64,000 nt of DNA from Niastella yeongjuensis. Lineage in GTDB: Bacteria > Bacteroidota > Bacteroidia > Chitinophagales > Chitinophagaceae. The notes under the pieces were generated by a model. It was not told the DNA's origin. It ran no database searches and was given only the letters and a program-made list of their open reading frames with translations. The position numbers and the translations under genes were made by a program. The stretch is taken from contig NZ_FOCZ01000006.1 in the NCBI RefSeq assembly GCF_900110245.1, positions 311,004 through 375,003 of the forward strand. Direction: 5' to 3'. Shown piece by piece: positions 38,153-48,500 of this stretch. Within the stretch, counting starts at the first letter, position 1. Each line of letters starts with the position of its first letter.

Positions 38153-39505
38153 ATGAACCCCAAAAGATCAATTATGAAATATCAACATAAATTAAACCAG
38201 CTTATTACTTTCACCGGTTTGTTTGTTATCACCATGGGCTGGTCGTCGTGCAAAGTAGAACCCATTCTTGATCCCAATAATCCAGGCACCAATATCATTA
38301 CCCAAAACGCCACCTTAGGGGAAATACAAAACCTTGCGGTGGGATGCGAATCCGGCATGAGAATTTATTTAGGCACCTACCTGGACAATGTAAGTATGAT
38401 AGGCCGGGAATATTATCGCTATGCCGCCAGCGACCCCCGGGTAACCGGTGACCTGCTGGGCAAAGGCAGTGCTACGCTCGATAACAATACTTTTTACACT
38501 ACCAACCCGTTCGATGGCCGGTACCGGGTGGTAAAGAATACCAATGTGCTTATTGAGGCATTGCAAAACACAAAGGCAGACGGCCTTCCCGATGCACAGC
38601 GAAAAGCCGGCATCGCTTATGCCAAAACAATACAGGCGCATGAATTGCTGATGGTATTAAACTCACAGTGGGAAAACGGCATTCGGGTAGATGTGAGTAA
38701 CCCGGATAAACTAGGCCCCTTCCTTTCAAAAGACGAATCGTTGAATGCCATTCAGAACTTACTGAATGAAGCCAACAATGATTTGAAAGGCAGTAGCGTT
38801 GACCTCCCGTTCAATACTACCCTATATGATAAGAAGGCCAGTGAGTTCTCCAAGTTCAACCGGGCACTGGCAGCGAGGGTGGCTGTTTACCGTAAAGACT
38901 GGACCACCGCCAGCAACGCCCTCAATGAATCTTTCCTGGATTTGAATGGCAGTCTTACAGATGGTTCGTATTATTTATTCTCTACAGGAGGTGGCGACCT
39001 GTTAAACCCGGTATTTAATCCACGAAACACCCCTCCCGCCGAAGTACGGGTTACACAACCTAACTGGATAACCGAAGCCATACCCGGTGATACCAGGTTG
39101 AGCAAAGCCCCCAAAAGGGATGCTACAGCTACACAGGATGGACTGAACAGCGATTATGATTTTTTCGTATATAAAACAAACGTAGCTCCGATCCCAATTA
39201 TCCGCAATGAGGAATTGATACTATTATATGCAGAAGTGAAAACGCAGCAAAATAGTTTACCCGATGCTATTATTGCCATCAATAGAATTCGTACGGCGGC
39301 TGGCCTCACCCCTTATTCCGGGGCAGTTACGCACGATGCGCTTATTACGGAAATCTTATACCAACGGCGGTACTCCCTCTTTGGTGAAGGCCATCGCTGG
39401 ATCGATATGCGTCGTTATAACCTGTTAAGTACGCTGCCTATCGACCGGCCCGGAGATGATGTATGGGTTCAGTTCCCAAGACCGGCTACAGAAGTAACTC
39501 AATAA
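38153..39505 (+). CDS. SusD/RagB-family lipoprotein
   Basis: 450 residues from ATG 38153 (Cys33 in GWSSC) or 443 from ATG 38174, which gives a more normal signal length (Cys26); the latter may be the real start. SusD markers: KTIQAHELLMVLNSQWENGI, NEELILLYAEVKTQQNSLPDAIIAINRIRTAAGL and LYQRRYSLFGEGHRWIDMRRYN. It binds ligand over the SusC barrel encoded just upstream. It is a shorter SusD than the one at 55094. Confidence 0.93.
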   Translation: MNPKRSIMKYQHKLNQLITFTGLFVITMGWSSCKVEPILDPNNPGTNIITQNATLGEIQNLAVGCESGMRIYLGTYLDNVSMIGREYYRYAASDPRVTGDLLGKGSATLDNNTFYTTNPFDGRYRVVKNTNVLIEALQNTKADGLPDAQRKAGIAYAKTIQAHELLMVLNSQWENGIRVDVSNPDKLGPFLSKDESLNAIQNLLNEANNDLKGSSVDLPFNTTLYDKKASEFSKFNRALAARVAVYRKDWTTASNALNESFLDLNGSLTDGSYYLFSTGGGDLLNPVFNPRNTPPAEVRVTQPNWITEAIPGDTRLSKAPKRDATATQDGLNSDYDFFVYKTNVAPIPIIRNEELILLYAEVKTQQNSLPDAIIAINRIRTAAGLTPYSGAVTHDALITEILYQRRYSLFGEGHRWIDMRRYNLLSTLPIDRPGDDVWVQFPRPATEVTQ

Positions 39506-39601
39506 AGAGATAGCAGGAGGTGTGCCACGGCTTGTTTGCGTGGCACACCTTCTAATTTATTATATGGAATTATTTCGATAATTTCATAAAAACACCTTAA
39601 A

Positions 39602-39973
39602 ATGACAAGTAGCAACCCGTCTAATTCTTTCTTAGGCACCGACCAGTCGCCTGCTTACACCCCCACCAGTGATGAAAGAACACTGGCCATCCTTTGCCAT
39701 GTGCTGACCATCTTTTTCTGGATCTTTCCGCCACTGATCATTTATCTGATAAAAAAAGATGATTCCAGTTTTGTGGCTGAACATGCAAAGGAATCAATGA
39801 ACTTCCAGCTTACAGTAAGCATCATCGCTATTATTCTTTTCATTACCATTATAGGCATCCTGCTGTTATGGGTACTGGGCATTGCAGTGCTGGTACTGGT
39901 AATTGTAGCCACCGTAAAAGCCAGCGAAAACAAATTGTACCGCTATCCTTTTGCGCTTAGATTGATCAAATAA
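39602..39973 (+). CDS. DUF4870 (Tic20-like) small membrane protein
   Basis: 123 residues. A polar N-terminus is followed by TSDERTLAILCHVLTIFFWIFPPLIIYLIKKD, FVAEHAKESMNFQLTVSIIA and two further hydrophobic helices, the normal DUF4870 layout. Function is unknown; it is an inner-membrane protein. It starts 96 bases after the SusD stop and ends before a hairpin at 39980. Confidence 0.9.
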   Translation: MTSSNPSNSFLGTDQSPAYTPTSDERTLAILCHVLTIFFWIFPPLIIYLIKKDDSSFVAEHAKESMNFQLTVSIIAIILFITIIGILLLWVLGIAVLVLVIVATVKASENKLYRYPFALRLIK

Positions 39974-39974
39974 A

Positions 39975-40010
39975 TAAAAAGTCCTGCTAGAAAGCAGGAC
40001 TCTCACTTAC
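39975..40010. terminator. Bidirectional terminator between DUF4870 and the giant surface protein
   Basis: Perfect 9-bp stem AGTCCTGCT-AGAA-AGCAGGACT (39980-40001). On the minus strand it is followed by TTTTTATTTA, ideal for ending the giant gene at 40047. On the plus strand the following tract is less T-rich. A second small C/G-rich palindrome lies at about 40012-40027. Confidence 0.8.
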
Positions 40011-40046
40011 TCCCCGATGAATCGGGACTTATCACATGATCCCATT

Positions 40047-43000
40047 TTAATTTCTTATTACGAATCGTATTGTTTGTAATCTGCCATCATCCCCTACCCC
40101 ACGCAACGCATATACGCCACTTGCCAAACCAGCCAGCGATACATTGATATCATTTACCCCAGCCGTTAACGAAGTGCTGAATTTTCTGGCCAGTGCGCCG
40201 GTTGCATTTATCACAGACCAGGTCATCGTCATGGTACGCCGGCTGCTGATCCGCAGTATGGCATGGCCGTTGGTAACCAGGGTGGGCAATAGTTGTACGC
40301 TGAATTCATATACCGGTGCTTTTAACATGCCCTGATTGGTGATCACGATTGAACCCAACTGAGTTGTAGACAAAGTTACCAGTCGTGCCGTTGATGTTCC
40401 TGTTGGCAGCACACCACCCGTAGGTGAAACAAGCGCCCAGGTTACGCCATTGTAAGCGCCCGCATCCATACTGGCGGTTGGATTACAAGCAGCATTGGCA
40501 TCACCATCCGCATATTGTAAAGTAATATTCACCGGGGCTGCAGGTGTGGTGGTGGTGGTAACCGTCCACGTACGGTTGATGGCCTTGCTGTCATCGATCA
40601 CTGAAGCGATCAACCCTTCCATTACCCGCACGGTGTACGTCATACCCTGTCCATTATTAAGCGTTACCGGATTATAGCTGTTGACAGTAGGTCCAACCGG
40701 CACAGTGATTGAACTGGTATTGTTTGTAACAATAGCCGAACCGGTTCCATTGGTAATGATATGACTGGCCGTATTTCCTGGCGTTGCATTTTGCAGATAG
40801 ATGTTAAACGAACCGGCAGTTATATTCCCATTGGTCATGGTAAGGGTATTGCCAATGTTTAAATTACCGTTGAGGGTAACACCTGCGCCATTCATCATCA
40901 CATTGCCAACCGACAAACTGTTGATGGTTTGACTGGCGGTACCACGGAAAGCGATCGTGCCTGCGTTTGCATTCAGCGTGCCGGTATTGACAAAATTGCC
41001 ATAGAGGTTTAAGGTACCGGTTCCATTTATCGTGAGCGAGGCGCCCGTACCAATGGTAACTGTATGCGCGTTGGCAGTTCCACTGATCACCGGACTAAAC
41101 GGCGTGCCAGACGTAATACTTACATCGGTGGTGGCCACCGGAATGCCGCCGCACCAGTTGGCTGCCGTATTCCAGTCACCACTTACGACGCCCACCCAGT
41201 TGTTGGACGATTTCACAGTAAGGGTGGCTACACTGGAAATTACCAGTCCGCAGGCGTTGCTGATCACTACATCATAATCACCATTATCAGCGCTCACTAT
41301 ATTGGCAATGGAATACGTATCGGCAATGGCATTGGAAATATTCACGCCATCTTTCCGCCATTGATAGTTCAGGCCGGAACCACTGGCTGTTATACTCAGG
41401 TTAACCGCACTTCCCATACATACACTGGAACCCGCAGGTTGGGCCGTGATCGCAATGCGATCATTTACCGTAGCCACCACAGCCGTACGCGGGGTTTCAC
41501 AACTACCGGCCATAGCCGATACATAATAAGTAGTGGTAGTAGTTATGGCAGGAGTTGTATAGGTTGAACCAATACCAATCGGATTTGTAGCGGTTGCATC
41601 AGGATACCAGTACAGGGTTGAACCGGCAGAACCCGTAGCCTGCAAGTTCACCACGCCGGCATTACAACGGGCAGCGGGTGCGGTGGTTGTTACGGCGGGA
41701 CTGTTCACTTCCACTTTTATCGCCGGGGTAAACACCGTATCGGTAATACAAACGGAGGCCAGCCGGTAATAAAGCGTTTGCGTAGCTGCAGTTGTTGTAT
41801 AAGGAGAAGAAATACCATTCACCATATTACTATAAGTGGCCGAGTCAGTACTTTGCTGCCATTGAATACCGGCAAAACCGTCACCACCGATTACTGTTAA
41901 TACCGGCGCCCCATTGAAACAGTAACTGGTTTGTGAAGCGCTGATGACACCTGATACCAATGGCACCCGTGTGCGGGTTACCATCGACATGGCATCGTTC
42001 GAAGGCTTCGCATCGCCGCTAACGGTTGTTTTGGCGTTGAAAACATAGGTACCCGGGGTACGCATATCGATAGAATCGGTAATGCCGTTCAGCAGCACAT
42101 CCATAGTAGCGCCGGCCCCCAGTGTACCCGTGTTGATCGTTTTGGTAACCGTGGCCGTTGCAGCACCTGTAACATTCACCGTAATCGTTACCGGGTTCAC
42201 AGCGAGATCTAATGGGGTAGCACTATTATTTCTCACTTTGATAATCGCTGCCTCTTTGCCATAACAGCCTTTACCTGATGCGGGTGTTTCCAGAGAAACA
42301 GCCTGCAGATCTATACCGGTCAGTTGAGCAAATTCATCAGCGCCCACATCAGGCGTAGTCGCATTTCTGGCCTCGCCATCTATGTCATCGGTGACCAGGG
42401 TTACCGGCAAGGCAGCACCATTGGCCGGAGAAACCGCTGCAGTACTTATATGCAGATCAACCGTAGCAGCAGCGCCGGAAGCATCCACAAACAACGGATC
42501 TGCTGCCTGGCTGGCCAGGTCGTTTCCTAAGATCCAGCCACTGGTATAAATAGCCGCAAATGAAGTGCCGCCCGGTGTAGCCGCAGCAAAATTGCCACCG
42601 GTTCCACCATAGCCATAAATATTATGGTCGAAAGTCATTCCTGCCAATGCATCCACCCAAATGGCATTGTGCATACCACCGGTTGTTGCGTTGGAACGGT
42701 TGTTCACAAAGATGTTGTTTTGAACATTATCGGTACCGCTATTGGTTTCCTTGCGGAAAGCGTTTGAGGGCCTTGCAGTGGTACCCACTCCGGCTCCACC
42801 GATATAAATACTGTTATAGAAAATACTACTGTTCAAACCGGAGCCCTTCATAATACCATCTATGCGAATGGCATTGGTTAAGGAAGTACCATCCGGTTTA
42901 ATACCCAGTCGAACCATATTGTTGTATACATCTGCCTTGCCCTGATTGAGCTCGATACCCCGCATATTAACATTGGTATTGGCCGTGGTGACATCAAAAC

Positions 43001-46000
43001 TATGCACCGTATTTTTCGAGATCGTATTGGTAATGGTGGCGGAATTGGCGCCCCAGAAAAAGATCCCTTCTATATACACACCCGCCGTAGCAGCACCGGA
43101 AACCAGGCTATGCACCGTATTGCCGGTAACCGAAACCGGGTTGCTGGTTGAAGCGCCCATGTAGATGCCCAATACGGCTGAGTTGCCGCTGCCCAGCGTA
43201 TACGCCGTGGCTGAATATAAATCACGTACAGTATTACCAGCGACAGCAGACACGGTGGAAGCAGCCGAACCAATATTGATCCCGGCCACCTGTGCCCCGG
43301 TACCTGCCGATGTTGAGTTATTAGTAAGATTGGCGATGGTATTATTCGTAATCGCAAACACACCATTTCCGCTGGGAATATTGATACCCCGTACATACAG
43401 GCTGGTAGTGCCGGCGTTGATGGCTTTGATGCTGTTGGCGGTGGTTAAACTACCCACCAGATTACCATCGATAGTCACTATCCCTGCGGTGTTATCATAT
43501 ATGCCGGAGAAGTTGTTACCTGCATTGGAAAGCGTGATACCACCGGTACTATTTTGTTTCAGGTTGATCACCGCGGCAGCATTTGTGTTACCGGAAATGT
43601 AATACGGGATCGTATGCGCACCATTACCACCGGCAATAGTGATGGCATTGGTACCGGCAACCGAACCTACTGTATTACCTGTTACCGTACCCACATTCAC
43701 GCTGCCGTTTGAACCGGTTACGGCAATCCCATGGAACACATCGGTGGTAATGGTACTGGTAATCGCTATATTGGTGATAGTGTTTCCCTGTACGGAACTC
43801 GGGTTTACACTCGTGCCATCAGCAATTTCCAGCCTGATACCATCGAAGGAGTTACCCAGTCCTGATAACGTATAAGGCGTGCCGGTACAATCGGGCGCCG
43901 AACCACCGATATAGTTGTCGGTTACCACAAAGCCATTGCCCACGCTGCCGGTATTTCGGTTAGAGACGATCCAGATGCCTCTGTTGAACGCAGCAGCCGA
44001 ATAAACCCGGGCGCTGGTTTGGAAGAAATGATTTCCGGATACCACCCAACTGCTTACCCCATTGTTCAACAATACGCCGGCAGAATTACCATTCGGCAGG
44101 AAGTAATCGTAAATGTTACAATTGGAAATGGTATCGTTATCGTTGAAGTTGGTATTGACACCGGTATTATTAGCGCCCAGGGCATACACGCCTATTGACG
44201 GTATAGAAACCCCGGTTCCGCTGGAGTGAATGTTACAATGATCGATGGTATTGTTATCGTTCCCATTGGCACCATTGCTGCCAAAGAACACCACACCCGC
44301 AGACAGCGTAGTAGTGGCAGCAGTCACCGCATTCATCCCCTGCAGATCACAATACTTTACCACATTGCGAAAGGCACCATTATCGAAACGGATGGCAGTA
44401 CCCAATGCACTGGTATTTATAATATTCAAATTAGTGGCATTCAAATTACCTGCTGTCGTTACAGTCAGGGCAGTTCCTGTTCCCCCCGGTCTTCCATCGA
44501 TGGTGACATACGTTCCACCAGTAAGATCGATGGTAGGTCCGGGCAGGGAGCTGGTGATTACCAGTCCGTTTGCATTGGCTGCCGGACGGATCAATACTGT
44601 ATTGACCGGACTAAAACAGGCATTGGAGCCTATAACGATCGGGAACGTTTCATTAGCGCTTGTATAATCACTTTGCAGCTCCACGGTCACCGCACCACTG
44701 ATACCGCCGCTTAAGGAAGCTAATGCAGCCGTAAGCGTTTGGAAGGTGCCGGTTTGTCCAACAGTGATTAACCCGCTAGGTCCCGTACAACCTGCCGTGT
44801 TTTTTGAACCGAAAACAGCCGTACTGTATTTGATGGCACTGAGACAGGCATTGTTATAAGCATATACATAATAATCGTAAGCGGTGCTGGCCAGCAGATT
44901 CGAATTGGCAAAGTTGGGCGTTGCACCAATGGCCACTACCGTACCGGTCCCCAGTGAACTGCCTGCGGCATAGATCACGCCATCTACCGGCGCTGCCGGG
45001 GTTGCACCAGCCAGATACCGCACGATCAGATAACCGTTGGCACCGCCAGCAGAAGCCGTAAAGCTGCCGTCTATTTCGGTTGCTGACACGGTCGTTAACA
45101 CCAAACCGGTGGGTGTATTGGGCGTGGTACAGGTAGCAGCCGCTGCCACAAAATTACCGGCATCGGCCCCAATATCAACCGGGGTTAAGCCGCTGCGGGT
45201 ATCATTGTCGTAATCGTCGGTTATTGACGTTATGGCCGTACCCGTGCCTTCAGCCACAGACACGCCGGTAGTATTGATATGCAGATTCAGGGCTGACAAA
45301 TTCCCGGTTGGATTGATAAAGTTAGGATCACCCGTTACGCTTTTCAGGTCACCCGCCAGCCAGCCGGTTGTAGGCGTACCACTATTCATATAGGTGGGTA
45401 TTTCCACGGCACCGCTGTTTGCAAAGCGACCGCCCGAACCATTATACTGGTATACATTGTAATTAACGGTTGCGCCTGTAGTGGCGCCACCAAAACTGAT
45501 GCTGAAATGTTTGCCGCCACCGTTGGCATTGGCCCGGGCATTGACAAAGATGTTATTACGAATATCGTATGTACCCGAAGTGGCGAGCCTGCTAAATGCA
45601 GAGGTATTGCCGGTACCCGTTCCTACTCCGGTTCCCCCGATATAGATACTGTTGTGATAAAAACTATTGGCAGAAGCGGTGTTGCACACTATCCCATTTA
45701 TGGTTAATGCAGTAGTAACAGAAGTGCCATCGGGTTTGATCCCCAGCCTGATCATATTATTGCTGTAAACAGCAGCCCCACCATTCAGCTGAATGCCTGT
45801 GAACGATGCACTGGTGTTTACGGCCGTCGCATCAAAGCTGTGAATGAAATTCTTTGAAACCGTATTGGTCACGGTAGTGGTACCACTGTAATACAAACCG
45901 ATCACATTTACAGCAGCGGTAGTAGCCGTACCCGATAATACCAGTGAGTGAATGGTATTCCCGGTCACCGTACAACCAGCCGCATTGGAACTGTTCATAT

Positions 46001-48203
46001 TAATACCTATGATAGCGCTGTTGATAGTAGTAGCCGTGCTTTGCGTAGCATTCACCAGGTTGCGAATGGCATTACCGGTTATGCCGCCACTCATACCTGC
46101 GGTGGTAGCTGCGATATTGATCCCAATCACCTGTGATGCTGCCGTACCCGTGGTGGCATAGTTACACGTGAGATTTTGAATAAGATTATTGGCAATGGTA
46201 AGCACCGGGCTACCGGATGGGATATGTATGCCATTCACAAATCTGCCTGTGGTAGTGCCGGTATTGGAAGCCGTAATATTGGTAATGGTATTATTACTGA
46301 AGTTTCCGGTAATGGCGCTGTTGGCGAAAATACCGGAAAAAGAGTTCCCCGCAGCCGTCAGCAAAACGTTGCCAATGGTATTGTTCTTTACAATAGTATT
46401 GTACGTACCACCAAAGAAGAGCATATGGCTCGCCACCAATCCTGTTGCATTGATGGTGATGCCGCCGTCAGCGGCTCCATTGCTGCCGGTTGCCGAACCA
46501 ATGATATTGCCGGTGTTGTTGCCGATCTCTACATTTCCCCTGCCAGCCAGCACCGCAATGGCATGCAGGGCATCATTGGTAGTGGAAGTAGTTATATTGA
46601 TATTAGTAATGGTATTGCCTTGTACAGAAGAAGCAGCCAGTGGAGTTGCTGCATCAGCGATTTCCAACCGGATGCCTTCAAAGAAACCGGCTGTACCATT
46701 GGCAAATGTATAGGGCGTGCCACCGCAATTGGGCGCACTGCCGCCGATAAAGTTGCCCGTAATAATAAACCCATTACCTATCTCTCCTGCCGAAGCGGCG
46801 CGGAATGGCGCAATCCAGATAGCCCGGTTAAAGGCAGCGGCAGCTGCTGACACCGTAATGCCTTCTGTTTCGAAAAAGTGATTGGCGCTGATCGTCCAGC
46901 CGCTGTTACCCATGTTCAATTCCAGTCCAACAGAATTACCGGTTGAAAAATAATCGTAAATATTGCAACCCAGCACCGCGTTGTTGTCGTTGAATGGTGC
47001 AGCATAAGCTGCCACCGAACTGGAATTATCATACCCCAGCGAATAAATACCGATAGATGGTTTGGTGATATTGGTACCGGTTGAATGGATATTACAATGA
47101 TCGAGGGTATTGTTATCATTTCCATTTGCCCCGGTATTACCGAAATACACTACGCCCGACAACGTATTGGGCTGACTGGCATTGTTGGCATTCTGCCCCT
47201 GCAGGTCACAATATTTTATGATATTATTTGTAGCACCATTCTCGAGTACAATCGCTGCGCCCGAATTGTTGGTGTTGATGATATTCAAATTAGTGGCGTT
47301 CAAAACACCCGCTGCAGTAACCGACATGGCTGAACCGGTTCCTCCAGGGCGACCATCGATGGTTACATAATTAGCGCCGTTGAGATCGATGGCTGCGCCC
47401 AAACCCAAACTGGCAATCACCAGTCCGTTGGCGCCGGCAGCCGGTCTTATGGTCAACGTATTGGCTGCATTGAAACAGGCATTGGAAGCAATGACGATTG
47501 GGAAAGTTTCTGCAGTGCTGGTATAGTTGCTTTGCAACTCAAGCGTCACGGCACCGCTCACGCCGCTTGTTAAAGCTGCGAGGGCCGCTGTTAATGTTTT
47601 ATAGGTTTCATTGGGCCCAACAGGAATTACACCGCTGGGACCACTGCAGGTATTGGTTGCCTGCGTACCTGTTAATGGCGTTGTTATATTGTATACCGGG
47701 CCAATGCAATTGGTATTGTTATAGGCGTATACATAAAAATCGTAACCAGTGCCACCGGTAAGGCCACCGGCACTGAAAGCGGTGGACGAATTGGCCTGTA
47801 CCACCAAACCCGTTCCCAGTGTACTGCCCACCGGATACGTAGTGCCATTTACCGGAGCAAGGGGTGTAGCGCCGGCCGGATAACGTACTACGATGTATGC
47901 ATCTGCGGCAGGCGATGCGGTAAAAGAGCCATTGACCTGACTGGTAGAAGAAGCGGTTAACACCAGGGCGGTTGGCTGGTTAACGGGCGCCACACAGGCA
48001 TTCATGATGCTCACTCCCATTACATGCAAAAAGCCACCGGTAGCAGGCCGGCTGATGGTGATGGAATTGATCTTTTTGGTATAATTAGAACCGTTCACGG
48101 CCATGGTGGAACTGGTCTTACCTTCTTCATTGATAAATGTGGGATAACCGGAGAAAGGTTCCAGCCCTTTGTATGAAAACAACAGATCATGAACGTTTTT
48201 CAA
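40047..48203 (-). CDS. 2718-residue parallel-beta-helix surface protein with T9SS C-terminal domain
   Basis: Residues 70-180 are a fibronectin-like domain, 186-1020 a right-handed beta-helix rich in NGxxNTIxxN-type turns. Both are repeated at about 1025-1135 and 1136-1960 (for instance CSGPSG at 186 and CTGPSG at about 1136; YVTIDGRPGGTG in both). Then come a CARDB-like domain, Ig-like/PKD repeats, a NWVGVVSGDWNTAANWCGG module and a type-A T9SS sorting domain (about 2640-2718, ending RFVIRN). Such proteins are exported by T9SS and fixed to the cell surface as adhesins or polysaccharide-binding proteins. The start is TTG 48203, with stops just upstream in frame; no signal peptide is present, which is odd for a T9SS cargo. 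Confidence 0.88.
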   Translation of the reverse strand: MKNVHDLLFSYKGLEPFSGYPTFINEEGKTSSTMAVNGSNYTKKINSITISRPATGGFLHVMGVSIMNACVAPVNQPTALVLTASSTSQVNGSFTASPAADAYIVVRYPAGATPLAPVNGTTYPVGSTLGTGLVVQANSSTAFSAGGLTGGTGYDFYVYAYNNTNCIGPVYNITTPLTGTQATNTCSGPSGVIPVGPNETYKTLTAALAALTSGVSGAVTLELQSNYTSTAETFPIVIASNACFNAANTLTIRPAAGANGLVIASLGLGAAIDLNGANYVTIDGRPGGTGSAMSVTAAGVLNATNLNIINTNNSGAAIVLENGATNNIIKYCDLQGQNANNASQPNTLSGVVYFGNTGANGNDNNTLDHCNIHSTGTNITKPSIGIYSLGYDNSSSVAAYAAPFNDNNAVLGCNIYDYFSTGNSVGLELNMGNSGWTISANHFFETEGITVSAAAAAFNRAIWIAPFRAASAGEIGNGFIITGNFIGGSAPNCGGTPYTFANGTAGFFEGIRLEIADAATPLAASSVQGNTITNINITTSTTNDALHAIAVLAGRGNVEIGNNTGNIIGSATGSNGAADGGITINATGLVASHMLFFGGTYNTIVKNNTIGNVLLTAAGNSFSGIFANSAITGNFSNNTITNITASNTGTTTGRFVNGIHIPSGSPVLTIANNLIQNLTCNYATTGTAASQVIGINIAATTAGMSGGITGNAIRNLVNATQSTATTINSAIIGINMNSSNAAGCTVTGNTIHSLVLSGTATTAAVNVIGLYYSGTTTVTNTVSKNFIHSFDATAVNTSASFTGIQLNGGAAVYSNNMIRLGIKPDGTSVTTALTINGIVCNTASANSFYHNSIYIGGTGVGTGTGNTSAFSRLATSGTYDIRNNIFVNARANANGGGKHFSISFGGATTGATVNYNVYQYNGSGGRFANSGAVEIPTYMNSGTPTTGWLAGDLKSVTGDPNFINPTGNLSALNLHINTTGVSVAEGTGTAITSITDDYDNDTRSGLTPVDIGADAGNFVAAAATCTTPNTPTGLVLTTVSATEIDGSFTASAGGANGYLIVRYLAGATPAAPVDGVIYAAGSSLGTGTVVAIGATPNFANSNLLASTAYDYYVYAYNNACLSAIKYSTAVFGSKNTAGCTGPSGLITVGQTGTFQTLTAALASLSGGISGAVTVELQSDYTSANETFPIVIGSNACFSPVNTVLIRPAANANGLVITSSLPGPTIDLTGGTYVTIDGRPGGTGTALTVTTAGNLNATNLNIINTSALGTAIRFDNGAFRNVVKYCDLQGMNAVTAATTTLSAGVVFFGSNGANGNDNNTIDHCNIHSSGTGVSIPSIGVYALGANNTGVNTNFNDNDTISNCNIYDYFLPNGNSAGVLLNNGVSSWVVSGNHFFQTSARVYSAAAFNRGIWIVSNRNTGSVGNGFVVTDNYIGGSAPDCTGTPYTLSGLGNSFDGIRLEIADGTSVNPSSVQGNTITNIAITSTITTDVFHGIAVTGSNGSVNVGTVTGNTVGSVAGTNAITIAGGNGAHTIPYYISGNTNAAAVINLKQNSTGGITLSNAGNNFSGIYDNTAGIVTIDGNLVGSLTTANSIKAINAGTTSLYVRGINIPSGNGVFAITNNTIANLTNNSTSAGTGAQVAGINIGSAASTVSAVAGNTVRDLYSATAYTLGSGNSAVLGIYMGASTSNPVSVTGNTVHSLVSGAATAGVYIEGIFFWGANSATITNTISKNTVHSFDVTTANTNVNMRGIELNQGKADVYNNMVRLGIKPDGTSLTNAIRIDGIMKGSGLNSSIFYNSIYIGGAGVGTTARPSNAFRKETNSGTDNVQNNIFVNNRSNATTGGMHNAIWVDALAGMTFDHNIYGYGGTGGNFAAATPGGTSFAAIYTSGWILGNDLASQAADPLFVDASGAAATVDLHISTAAVSPANGAALPVTLVTDDIDGEARNATTPDVGADEFAQLTGIDLQAVSLETPASGKGCYGKEAAIIKVRNNSATPLDLAVNPVTITVNVTGAATATVTKTINTGTLGAGATMDVLLNGITDSIDMRTPGTYVFNAKTTVSGDAKPSNDAMSMVTRTRVPLVSGVISASQTSYCFNGAPVLTVIGGDGFAGIQWQQSTDSATYSNMVNGISSPYTTTAATQTLYYRLASVCITDTVFTPAIKVEVNSPAVTTTAPAARCNAGVVNLQATGSAGSTLYWYPDATATNPIGIGSTYTTPAITTTTTYYVSAMAGSCETPRTAVVATVNDRIAITAQPAGSSVCMGSAVNLSITASGSGLNYQWRKDGVNISNAIADTYSIANIVSADNGDYDVVISNACGLVISSVATLTVKSSNNWVGVVSGDWNTAANWCGGIPVATTDVSITSGTPFSPVISGTANAHTVTIGTGASLTINGTGTLNLYGNFVNTGTLNANAGTIAFRGTASQTINSLSVGNVMMNGAGVTLNGNLNIGNTLTMTNGNITAGSFNIYLQNATPGNTASHIITNGTGSAIVTNNTSSITVPVGPTVNSYNPVTLNNGQGMTYTVRVMEGLIASVIDDSKAINRTWTVTTTTTPAAPVNITLQYADGDANAACNPTASMDAGAYNGVTWALVSPTGGVLPTGTSTARLVTLSTTQLGSIVITNQGMLKAPVYEFSVQLLPTLVTNGHAILRISSRRTMTMTWSVINATGALARKFSTSLTAGVNDINVSLAGLASGVYALRGVGDDGRLQTIRFVIRN

Positions 48204-48372
48204 ATAGTACGGTTGGCCTATATATTATTATTACGTTAATAGCGTAAAAAAAGGGGGAGACAAGGTGACGGCAATACCGGGACAACAGCGGGACAAATGC
48301 ATTTTTAACCTGCTGCATACGGGTATTCACTTAATCCGTAATGCATAACAGGCATGCGAGGGCGCAAGATTC

Positions 48373-48500
48373 AGCTGTAAGTTGTAAGCCATAAACTAAT
48401 ACACACCTTCACGGCAAAGTATGCGGCAATCCTCCCAGGCGATTAGAGCTTTTGGCTGCCTTTGAATTGGCTTACAGCTTAAGGCTTATAGCTTACAGCT
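48373..48500. repeat. Inverted repeat element with AGCTGTAAGC-type arms (copy F)
   Basis: Left arm 48373-48390, right arm 48469-48500, built of units AGCTGTAAG and CTATAAGCC in inverse orientation. The core has ACTAATACACACC, like the core of the heptamer-armed elements, followed by a block with weak likeness to copies A and B. The right arm runs into the stop codon (48499-48501) of the TPR regulator gene. The 295-base gap upstream to 48204 otherwise holds nothing I can support. Confidence 0.7.

Noticed and set aside
44226-46850. Long plus-strand open frames inside the giant surface-protein gene
   Set aside because: They are shadows caused by the biased Thr/Asn/Gly codons of the beta-helix protein; they have no domains and break between the duplicated modules.
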